Assembly (NCBI GenBank): GCA_015680685.1
Contig: MNCI01000815.1
Span: 1-20,054 of the forward strand
DNA length: 20,054 bases
Reading direction: 5' to 3'
DNA from: Gnetum montanum
Lineage: Eukaryota > Streptophyta > Gnetopsida > Gnetales > Gnetaceae
Position numbers and translations under genes: made by a program. Positions 8,521 to 16,451 of the stretch are shown piece by piece (the stretch's first letter is position 1; each line of letters starts with the position of its first letter). The notes below the pieces were generated by a model, which saw nothing but the letters and a program-made list of their open reading frames with translations, was not told the origin of the DNA and did not search any database.

Positions 8521-9010
8521 AAACAATCTCATTGAGTACCAATTGTAGTTGTTCCAAATGTTCCTGTTGGTTGATATCATTTACAAATGTTGTGATAAAT
8601 CTTCTTCAATATGGCCTCAACACATTGTATATCAACCTCATGAAATTTTTGAGGGCATTTCATAGGCCAAAAAATATAACTTTCAATTCCAAGGCATCAT
8701 TTGGTTTCTACAAGTTGCCTTACATTCATTACCTTCCCATACCTTATGGAGGTTAACTAAACGCACTTCTTAACTTGTACATCAATACATGTTTGTAGAT
8801 CCAGTGAATACTTCTTTGGCACTAAAATAGCTGGTAGAGGATTTTCATGAACTCTGAACAATTGATCATTTGTCTTAAACAAAACTGTATTTGCTAGTGA
8901 ATCAATTAGAGAAAAACCTTTCAAACTACCAAGCCAACACCTCTGAAAATTCTTCATCCAATAAAATATTGGCAATGTTTAAATCAGGGTGAACGTTAGT
9001 TATATGATTA
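8521..9010 (-). pseudogene. Ty3/gypsy reverse transcriptase N-terminal fragment
   Basis: In minus-strand order: LLDEEFSEVLAW (about 8920-8990) followed, after a frame change, by SLKGF, resembling the FAWSYEDLKG segment that precedes RT in plant Ty3/gypsy pol. Then PLPAILVPKK and TCID (about 8790-8865), the first RT block. Then EGNECKAT, corresponding to the EGDEWKTAF block. Then FFGL-NALKNFMRLIYNVLRPY (about 8625-8690), corresponding to MPFGLxNAPATFxRLMNxVLRP. Then FVNDI in place of the catalytic YxDD box, and QEHLEQLQLVL (8521-8560). The catalytic aspartate pair has become ND, and there are several stops and frameshifts and a likely deletion between the first two blocks. It is clearly dead. 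It is not collinear with the pol relic at 10380-11953 and so derives from a different element. Confidence 0.72.
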
Positions 9011-9699
9011 GCTTCACAACCTCACAAAGCCTGCTCCATTAAATGGCCAAAATGTGCCAATAATTATATTTCTTAGAAAAGGTGTGCACCAATCAAAGCG
9101 TAGCTGCTCATGTGGATAGCAAGTCAAGCGCAAAGCCCTGGGGTGATGTGATGTGTTTCAAAAGTGCTTGGATGCTAGGATTTAGGTGTGCCTGAGCATC
9201 CAAAGATTACTGGTCTAAGTTTCCTAAGCTATCAACCTTCAAAATTTGCCGCCCCGTTTATGTGAATTAATAGGGTATTTATAGGGTTTGGCCAAGTTTG
9301 AGCACGAAATTCATGAATGGAATCAATGGTTGAGAATTTAGAAGAAAACAGATCATGTGACACGTGTCCGATGGACAACTATGTATGAGTTGGATGTGTG
9401 TGAGCAAGCTACATTCTCGACCAAGTGCATTGTATCTTAAAGCGTGTGATAACTTGCTCAAGCTAGCTTACGATCACGAAAGCACATACAATTTGGAGAG
9501 TAAGAGCTTGACAAGCTCATGAATGAAAATTTACAATGAAATGATAATGTACAACAAGAGAAATTGGCTCTGGCTCACTTGAAACTTCTAGATCTCTAAC
9601 TTGATTGTTGCAGGATGTTGATTTGAGTGGTTCCATGGCTGTTTGAGGCATCTCTTCTTGACAAGAACTTCTAGCATGAGTTGATTGTGTCCCGGCATG
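9011..9699. other. Unassigned, LTR-like region
   Basis: No coding domain seen. It contains a TATA box and a G-box palindrome reading toward lower coordinates (separate entry) and one arm of a 19-bp inverted repeat at 9453-9471. A promoter-bearing non-coding stretch flanked by pol relics suggests an LTR remnant, but I cannot place TG...CA ends or a second copy. Confidence 0.35.
9273..9368 (-). promoter_or_regulatory. Promoter-like site: TATA box with upstream G-box palindrome
   Basis: The minus strand reads CCCTATAAATACCC at 9273-9286, a good TATA box. About 75 bases upstream on that strand lies the perfect ten-base palindrome GACACGTGTC (9359-9368), containing the CACGTG core bound by plant bZIP and bHLH factors. 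The spacing suits a plant core promoter. No gene is found downstream, so I infer an old LTR promoter. Confidence 0.5.
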
Positions 9700-10324
9700 T
9701 CCTCAGCGTGCGCATGCTGCTAGTGTGACTCCAGTGTGACCTCAGCGTGAGTGAGGTAAAATGACAAATTTTGAACCAAAATCTAAATTTTGAAGCCTAA
9801 TTCTTGAAGTGTGATGATTACCCTGACTATGATTGACAAATTGAGCCTGAAAGTGCCTTTTTTTGAGCCATTTATGGTAGCTCACTCTAAACTCACACTA
9901 CTAGCATGATTGTAGCATGACCACGGCGTGACCTACAACGTGAGTTGAAAAAACTTGCAATTTTGAGCTGAAATCTGGCATTCTAAAGGTTGGGACCTGA
10001 AGTTGTCAAGGATGTGCTTTGAGGATGACTTACAACCTAGGAATCAGAACATTTTCACTTGATTTGGGCTTTGAAATTTACTCATGCTAGCAGCATGACC
10101 TCAGCATGAGTGATAGCATGAGTGTGAAAATTTTCACTTTTTTGATTAAAACTTGAGTCTCTAGATGCTAAAAAATTGAACTTCAAGCTAGGCACAATGG
10201 TGACCCTTGAGAATGCCTTACACCCTCAGACTGAGCCACCTTTGACTTGATTCTGACATCATTTGGAGTTGCTCATACTGAGGGCAAGCTAGCTTGATAG
10301 CGTGAGTAAGCTAGCTTGAGCAAG
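9453..10324. repeat. Pair of 19-bp perfect inverted repeats
   Basis: CTTGCTCAAGCTAGCTTAC at 9453-9471 is the exact reverse complement of 10306-10324. With a two-base gap the match extends outward to CGTGA. The two arms bracket the 180-190-bp repeats. They may be termini of a small transposon or only members of the same AAGCTAGCTTG word family; similar words also occur near 4395 and 10287. Confidence 0.6.
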
Positions 10325-10340
10325 CTGGGCGTGAGCTCCA
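9700..10340. repeat. Three diverged tandem repeats of about 180-190 bp
   Basis: Blocks beginning with CGTGAGTGAGGTAAAA (about 9746), CGTGAGTTGAAAAAAC (about 9938) and CATGAGTGTGAAAATT (about 10117) are each preceded by clusters of GCATGACC, GCGTGACC or GTGTGACC words and followed by TTTTGA...AAAATCT...TTGAA-type sequence. The periods are about 192 and 179. The copies are strongly diverged and non-coding. Confidence 0.6.
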
Positions 10341-10379
10341 TGCCTTAGTAAAATTTTCCTTCCCAAAACTTTGAAAGCA

Positions 10380-10640
10380 CTAGGCCAAAATTAGTGGTGT
10401 TTTAGTATACAATTTAGTTTGTGGCATGTACATTAAGTTGTCATGCCATTGACAAATGTTGCACGTTTTGACCTTCGAGACATAATTGCTCTCCATAAAA
10501 GGCCAATAATAGCCTAGCCATCTAATTTTTGTTGCCATTATCCTAGGTGCTATGTGACCTCTGCACAATCCCTCATGGACTTGCTTAACAATCATTTGTG
10601 CTTCACTATTGCTTATGCAAGTTAGCAGTATGCTATTCTA
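10380..10640 (-). pseudogene. Integrase N-terminal zinc-finger fragment
   Basis: A minus-strand frame of 71 codons (10380-10595) reads VHEGLCRGHIAPR, then LGYYWPFME, then VKTCNICQWH. This is the HHCC (H2C2) zinc finger of Ty3/gypsy integrase: His and His six apart, YYWP, and CxxC. The DDE catalytic core is not found further on: after PQTKLYTKTPLILA the frame stops and the sequence turns into the repeat region. It continues the RNase H relic on the same strand. Confidence 0.8.
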
Positions 10641-10929
10641 GGATCTACAACATAATGTGTTATTACCTACAATGATGTACTACCATGAATGTTTATGTAC
10701 TGCATCTTTTTGGGTAGTAGTCAAATGTTGTGGATGCTCACCCTATAGAAGATACATCTTGATGTCATTGTACCACTCTCTTACGTGGGTTGTGCTTACT
10801 ATGGCTATGGATGCAACATTGGTGATGTGGGTGATAAGCACAATGCAATCTACCACCAAGGTAGGTAATGCATGAAACATGTTATGTGTGATGCTAAAGG
10901 CTAACATTGCTAATGTATTGACAATGGCA

Positions 10930-11290
10930 TTTTTATTTTAGGAGATATGTTGGACATCAGTAGTTGCAAAGTGTTGAAGTAGATGCTTTGCCAAGTCATA
11001 GTAAGGTTGCCGATGTTATGCCTTGTAGGTGTAAACCTTTGTCACTTGGTTGACCACTAGTTGTGAGTCACCTCGGATCACCATGTGTTGGATCCCTAGG
11101 TCACATGTTGCAAGGATACTTTGGAGGATACCTTCTTACTCTGCCATGTTGTTAGTGTAAGGAAATGCAAAATGATATGCAAAGGGTTAGATCTCCTAGG
11201 AGGGAAACATGATGATGGTAATAGCACTACCCCCTTGAGAGGTTAAAGCTCCATCAAAATGTAGGAGTGCCTCATAGTTGTTGGGCACTT
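10930..11290 (-). pseudogene. Retrotransposon RNase H fragment
   Basis: In minus-strand order: LLHFDGALTSQGGSA (about 11235-11280), then after a frameshift PYTNNMAE (about 11145-11170), then LGIQHMVIRGDSQLVVNQV (about 11045-11100). These are the D-G-A, N-N-x-A-E and G-D-S-Q-L-V blocks of the retroelement RNase H domain, with three catalytic acids (D, E, D) still visible. A stop follows NNMAE. In a live element the domain removes RNA from the RNA-DNA hybrid. Confidence 0.82.
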
Positions 11291-11779
11291 GGCTAACACT
11301 ACTAACGTGCTTGTCTAGAAATTTAGGATCTATAGTGGCTTGATCATCAACTAGAAAAATCATAAGTTATGCGGCTATAGATTAACCTTTTGTTAAGGCT
11401 TGTTCAACATAATGTAGGTTAAGCTCCACTATTATTGTTGTCCACCATGCAATGTAACTACTTTTGTAGATATTTGTTGTTATGGCTCGAAGTATGTTGT
11501 CTTTGCAAATGATATTAACTTAACTACAAAAGAGGTAATGCCTCCACTTCTTGAGTGAGAAAACTAGGATGAGGTAGTGCTTTTCCACATCATTTTATTT
11601 CACCTCATGGACTAATAATGCATGACTCAGGTAGTAAACCAAGATCTCTGCACCATTATCTCACTTTTGACAAAGCAAAGAGGTGTTAGATATGTCAAAA
11701 GTGATGAGGTAGATGTAAAAAAATTATCTCCTTGTGCAAGGTGAACAATAGGAAGTTGTGCTAGCTCTTGGTTAAGGTT

Positions 11780-11953
11780 GTCAAATGCTTATTGTCATTG
11801 AGCTATCCACTCGAAGTGGGCTCCTTTCTTGAGCAAATGTTGCATTGGTTGTAGCTTATTGGTTAACTGGGCAATAAACCTGCATATTAATTATAGTCTA
11901 CCTTGCAACCCTCATACCTTCTTAAGGTTTTCCAATTGTGCTAAATTGTTTAT
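11780..11953 (-). pseudogene. Reverse transcriptase C-terminal (thumb/connection) fragment
   Basis: The minus strand reads NLAQLENLKKV, GLQGRL, FIAQLTNKLQPM and HLLKKGAHFEW, matching the plant Ty3/gypsy block KNLKELRxLQGRLxFIRRFIAQLxxKxxPFxxLLKKxxxFxW. The similarity ends at about 11953, where TGTAACACCC begins, so the RT catalytic part has been removed or separated. Between this and the RNase H relic (11291-11779) the sequence is broken by stops but remains compatible with the tether region (LKKWRHYLFC near 11550). Confidence 0.78.
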
Positions 11954-13400
11954 TGTAACACCCACTCATAGGGAGCAAGAGCTAACATCCAAAGCCCCCC
12001 CAGAAAGAAAGCTAGTTGAAAGAAGAAAATGCCCAGGTGACTTTCTTTCACTTACAATTACACTAACATTAACCTATAAAATTAAAATAAAATCAGTAGT
12101 GCCTAGATCTAGCTTTGAAACAGGTTAATCAATATTAATTTAAGAATTAAGAGATAATTTTAAAAAGAAATATACATAGTAAAATATATGTGCAAGATTC
12201 ATTAGATTAAAAAATCAAACTTTTTATTATTCAACTTAAAAAGAAATATTTAATTAGGATCACTTGCATATTTGAAAACCAAAGAAACGACCACAAAAGT
12301 AGATAAATTAATAATCTCATATTTTTTCAATCATATAATAATATTTTATAATTTCTAGCCACATACAAAAACAAGATCTAAATTTAACTCTTGTAACCAT
12401 TTTACTAGTAATCATTTAATTAGAAAATTCATATGTTCAATAGTAGAGAATAGAAAGATCACAACTGTAAATTAACATCCTAGGTTTTCCCCCACTCCAT
12501 CAACTTATAGAAAGATATCAAAATCAAACTTGAGAAGGTATAGGAAAAAAAGTATAATTTAAGATTTAGGTCCAAGATTTATGCATTGAAAGGGGGAGGG
12601 TTCATCAACCAAATTCCAACCAAAATCCAAAAATTCAACAATTTTAAAACATTCACAATTATTAATGGGCCCAAGGATACTCTAACATTTTGCCGATGAT
12701 ACCAATCCTCATATTAAGGATCCATAGCCCCTGGTGGAAATCCTTTGCCAAAAATGACCCAAATCATTATCGATGTTTCTAAATCATTACAGAAACAACT
12801 CTCATCCAAGTCATTCAGGTGTGAGAATAAAGAGGACAGGCAGAGAGATCCAAAAAAAGGATAATAAAGGATTTCAAAAAAAAAAAACTAAGCTTACAAC
12901 AACAATCTTGATATTTTCATACAAGCATTGTGAAGGTGGTTAAACAAGCAAGAAGAGAAAAGTTTGAGAAAATCAGCCCTTGCTAGCCATTATCAAACAT
13001 AACAAAGATGGATCATTTTACCTCCTTGCTTAGATATCTTGCTTACTAGGAGGAATTATCAAAATATTAGATTGCCATGCCTCCCTTGATTTCTTTCTTC
13101 TTGCTATTTCTTGTAGCAACCAAAATCTTCTCTCCCTTCTCAGCCACACTTCTTGTTGTTGTATTCCTCTTTTTTTTATGTTTTGCACAGCTACATTTGC
13201 CTTTCATGTTCTACAGTCCTCTCTCCTTCTTTGCGATTAACACATATAGCACATTAGCATGAATAACACATCATTAGCTGATTAACAATATGACATAATA
13301 GGAAAAAAAGTATAAGAATAAAAATATATACATAAATATAACTAATGCAACATACTAACCTACAACATCTACATGCAAGCTTTAAAGCTTAATCGATTAT
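11954..13400. other. AT-rich unassigned region with an LTR-like 5' edge
   Basis: TGTAACACCCACTC at 11954 is a typical start of plant Ty3/gypsy LTRs and coincides with the loss of RT homology on the left. A plus-strand CCTATAAAATT lies at about 12072. I could not find a matching CA end with a TTTAT target duplication, so an intact solo LTR is not shown. The rest is AT-rich with A-runs (12876-12887) and no credible coding domain; the hydrophobic frame at 13077-13262 is pyrimidine-rich low complexity. Confidence 0.4.
13377..13390. other. 14-bp perfect palindrome
   Basis: AAGCTTTAAAGCTT, immediately before the plus-strand coiled-coil ORF. It may be chance in AT-rich DNA. Confidence 0.5.
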
Positions 13401-13403
13401 TGT

Positions 13404-14099
13404 ATGCCTATAGGTCCTAAGCTGCAGTGGGATTTGAGCAAGGTGGCCAAGGTGAACGTCCTCCATAACCTCCCTCCTAAAGTTGATCAGATGCCTCACC
13501 ACATGTATAAGACATTGAATAAATACATGTTTTCGTATGTAAAGGCGTTGTGGATCTACAGGCACTTAAATGAGCACCTATGGAAACATATGCATGAACT
13601 CCAAGAGAGGCTGACCAACCAGGATGTGAAGATCAAAGATCTTCAATCTAAATATGAATTCTTAGTGGCTAGATAATAGGGAGATAGCACCTGGTGTACC
13701 TCTAAGATCAAGTACACAAAATATTGGACAACTCTCAAAGGTAAGAACGAGGCCACATGGGAGCTAATAGAGTAGCGGCTCGAGATGGACATGCTTGTCC
13801 AAAAGAATCAAGATTGGAAAAATTATAGCATAAAGGTTGATCAATGGGGACAAATTCAGAAGAGCCACAAGGATCAATATAAATGAGATCATGATGCATA
13901 CTTGCAATGGTACAAGGAGGAGTCTACCAAACACTGCCACCTTGAGATGTTTCTTGNTCATGATGCATACTTGAAATGGTACAAGGAGGAGTCTACCAAA
14001 CACTGCCACCTTGAGATGTTTCTTGAGGTGACCAATGGAAGGCAAGAATATGAGTTGTTTGCATAGCACATGGTGGTGAGTGATTCTCCTGAGAGGTAG
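13404..14099 (+). pseudogene. Coiled-coil ORF antisense to element 2 (unrecognised, broken)
   Basis: A 90-codon ORF begins at the ATG at 13404 and ends at 13674-13679 (TAA, TAG). The same frame then continues with coherent, charged, helix-rich sequence interrupted only by stops at 13773, 13885, 14065 and 14097. Residues about 55-88 (HLWKHMHELQERLTNQ, then KIKDLQSKYEFLV) have heptad character. Later pieces (QWYKEESTKHCHLEMFL) are rich in W, Y, K and E. I do not recognise a family. Tat-group elements are known to carry an additional ORF in antisense orientation between their coding part and 3' LTR, and this ORF lies antisense to, and on the 3' side of, element 2, so that is my best guess. A duplication around an N (13889-14025) lies inside it. 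Confidence 0.5.
13889..14025. repeat. 68-bp direct duplication separated by a single N
   Basis: 13889-13956 and 13958-14025 are the same 68 bases with one difference (CTTGCAATGG versus CTTGAAATGG), with one N at 13957 exactly between them. This is the pattern of two overlapping contigs abutted without merging, so it is probably an assembly artefact. Removing one copy would keep the frame of the coiled-coil ORF only if the N is also dropped (69 bases, 23 codons). Confidence 0.9.
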
Positions 14100-14723
14100 A
14101 GAATCACCCCTTCTAGAGAAGCCTCTTCTACTACCTTTTTGATGGAGTTACCTACCTGGACCATCATGGACATAGGCAAGACCCTTATAGGGATTGACTT
14201 TGGCTAGGAGGATTGGACATAGCTTTTTGAGGCTGAGACCCTCTAGCACTTGGAGGTTGGCCTTAGAAAATTACCTCTAGAACTCGCTGATGCAGGACCC
14301 TCTCAGGTTAGGTTTTTTAATGCTTTTTTATGTTTGGAGTTAGCTTGTGTAATGCATATTTGCTTACTTATCATGCATATTTACTATGGTTATGGTAGGT
14401 ACTAGGCAATACTGCAGGCCCCAACCACATGGTGAAGGAAGCAGAGCCACCACCCCCACCTAGCATCACTAGTTGAGCATGAATTAGATGTACCCTCTCT
14501 CCCCCCCCATTGGGTGTTTTTGCTACATTTTTTCTTTAATGCTATTCATGCCATGTACTACTATGCATATTACATTTTATGGATGATTATTTACTATTTG
14601 TTGTGTGTGATGTGTAAACTTCTTTTTGTATGGTCATTTGCTATGCTCATAATGCAATGAATTAATGCACTAACCTAGGATTATGCAACAATAGTGTGAC
14701 TAGGCCATTGCAGGCCCCATGCT
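14100..14723. other. Unassigned stretch between the antisense ORF and the short-repeat array
   Basis: After the last stop of the coiled-coil frame the sequence becomes TA-rich, with repeated ATGCATATT and TTACTATG words (14350-14590). There is no coding domain on either strand and no trace of reverse transcriptase, RNase H or integrase. Confidence 0.5.
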
Positions 14724-14955
14724 AGTTTAAGGCCATTGCGAGAGGGTCGATGCTAGTTTAAGGCCATCTTGGACCACTGCAATGGGATTGAAGGTGATAG
14801 TTTAAGGCCATTTTGGGCTATGATGATTGCTAGTTTAAGGTCATTTCAGGCCACAATGTTGTCAGTTTAAGGCCTTGGTAGGCCATGTGCTACCAATTTG
14901 AGGCCATAGTAGGTTTCCTATTGCTAGTTTAAGGCCATAGCAGGCTGATGCTACC
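14724..14955. repeat. AGTTTAAGGCCAT array of element 2 (about 31-bp period)
   Basis: Units begin at 14724, 14755, 14799, 14832, 14864, 14895 and 14926, with periods of 31, 44, 33, 32, 31 and 31. The core is CTAGTTTAAGGCCAT followed by a tail such as TTTGGGCTA or AGCAGGCT. The same core in the same place relative to the protease occurs in element 1 (175-455). Confidence 0.9.
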
Positions 14956-15479
14956 TCTCTATTTGGTAATTTTAGCTTTTATGACTTTTATGCATTTTGA
15001 TGTTTTTTTAATAACTACAAAGGTGTGAACTAATAAGACAAGTGTGTAAACTAAGTGGATAATGCACAATTAGAGTAAATAAATGTGTAAACAAAGTGAA
15101 ACAATGCATAATCTAAGCAATTAGGCTAAATGTAAATATGTAAAAAAATGCAATGCAAGAGAAATTTAAAAATACATGATGCCTAGAAGCAAATGGTAGG
15201 TAGGCACCTAGTGCATTTGAGGCTAAGGGGGTACCTTAGTTGTGTAGTTGCTTCTTAATCCGGTGTGGGTTAAGAGGTGCATAGGGCCTAGGGTTCATTA
15301 TTTAGTAGTCTTCTAGACCTTTACTCGCTACATTGAAGGGCAATTATGCCTAAAGGATGTCCTTTGATAAGCCATCAGCTTCTTCTATCCTTTCAGGTGG
15401 GTTAGCCTCATGTTTCATTGTTGTCCTTTACTGTGGATGCATCATTAGGGAACTCTACCTTTGACCCTTGCTTCGTATT

Positions 15480-16250
15480 GATGTTGTTGATAGCCAAATG
15501 GGTAGTGTTATCACCACAGATGATAACCTCACCACCTTTGTACAAAAGGTGGATTTCTTAGTGTATCGGAGAAGAAATGGCTCGTAATTGGGCTAGCCAA
15601 ATCCTACCCAAAATTAAGTTAAATCTTGGCATTTCCTCTATGATGATGAATTTAGTAGTGATGGGGAATTCTTTCCCTACCATGAAGGCTATTATGAAAA
15701 TACCCTTAATGATGAAATGTGACCCATTAAAGGACTTCAAGCATGTGGTTTTCATTGGCTTGATTTCGTTCATAAGGCCTAACTTATCAATGATGGTATT
15801 TGGGATACATTTGTTGTTGCCCTGTCATCAACATGCACCCTCCAAATCTTGCATTTCCTAACACATGGTGATAAACATGGGGGCTATTATGACCTCATCC
15901 TTCTCAAGGTCAACCTTAATTGCCTCATCACCAAATGTGAGGGATGTGGAGCTCGATTCCTATTGTGTAGGAGGAAACATCACTACATGGATGGAATTCT
16001 CATCATTCATATCATCTATGATAGGAATCTCATCATTCCTATCCTCCATGATAGGAATGGAGGTCAACATTTGCACTAGTGCTTCGGAGTGGGCAAATGA
16101 GATTATGATTAGGTCATAGAGGCTTAATGTTGTGTTCTTCTATTTGAGTGCTTATTTAACCTGGGCTAATGCATCCACGAAGTCTTTGCCATTGGTTGCA
16201 TTTTTATTGTATTTGACTTCTTTCATATGTCCTAAGAGATTAATTTCATG
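15480..16250 (-). pseudogene. Retropepsin region of element 2
   Basis: Homologous to element 1 throughout. It includes NATNGKDF and LSLYDLIIISFAHSEALVQM (about 16070-16190), an active-site segment reading HVDDRATTN (about 15820-15850), LKSFNGSHFIIKG, IIEEMPRFNLILGRIWLAQL (about 15590-15650) and, beyond, GGEVIICGDN. The active-site motif D-T/S-G-A has become D-D-R-A, losing the invariant Gly, and a frameshift near 15810 separates it from the rest. Unlike element 1, the Trp after LILGR is kept. An Asn/Asp-rich insertion is encoded by the 30-bp duplication at 15993-16053. It is inactive by any reasonable reading. Confidence 0.78.
15993..16053. repeat. 30-31-bp tandem duplication within the element 2 pro region
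   Basis: GGAATTCTCATCATTCATATC starts at 15993 and GGAATCTCATCATTCCTATCC at 16024, with a third GGAAT at 16054. On the minus strand it encodes IMEDRNDEIP and IIDDMNDENS, a ten-residue peptide repeat absent from element 1. Confidence 0.8.
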
Positions 16251-16451
16251 GGGAGTTGACTTGGGCTTTGTTGGCTTGGCCTATGCAGGGACTTCAATGT
16301 TTGATTGCAAGTTGTTGGTGGTGGCCTCCTCAGTTTTTTTGGCCATAGGGATCACAAATATAGGGATCTGCTTCAATGGACCTATCACCCTTTACTCTTG
16401 ACATTGCCTAATTATTATATCTACAAGATGCTCATTGTTCCTCTTGAGTTG

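Noticed and set aside
8905-9005. Kinase-like catalytic loop (VHPDLNIANILLDE resembles HRDLKxxNILLDE) on the minus strand
   Set aside because: It is directly followed, in the same order and strand, by LAW/SLKGF and RT blocks, so the pre-RT pol segment explains it better. R and K of the kinase loop are missing and no other kinase motif is found.
13077-13262. Hydrophobic 61-residue plus-strand ORF that looks like a membrane peptide
   Set aside because: The DNA is CT/T-rich low complexity, which yields L, F and S codons by composition. No promoter or family support.
14724-14955. CRISPR-like array (about 31-bp repeats with variable spacers)
   Set aside because: The repeat core is only about 13 bp and degenerate, tails are similar to each other, and the context is a plant retrotransposon.
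15577-16401. Series of plus-strand ORFs of 76-94 codons
   Set aside because: Antisense to the protease/gag relic of element 2, with no domain of their own.
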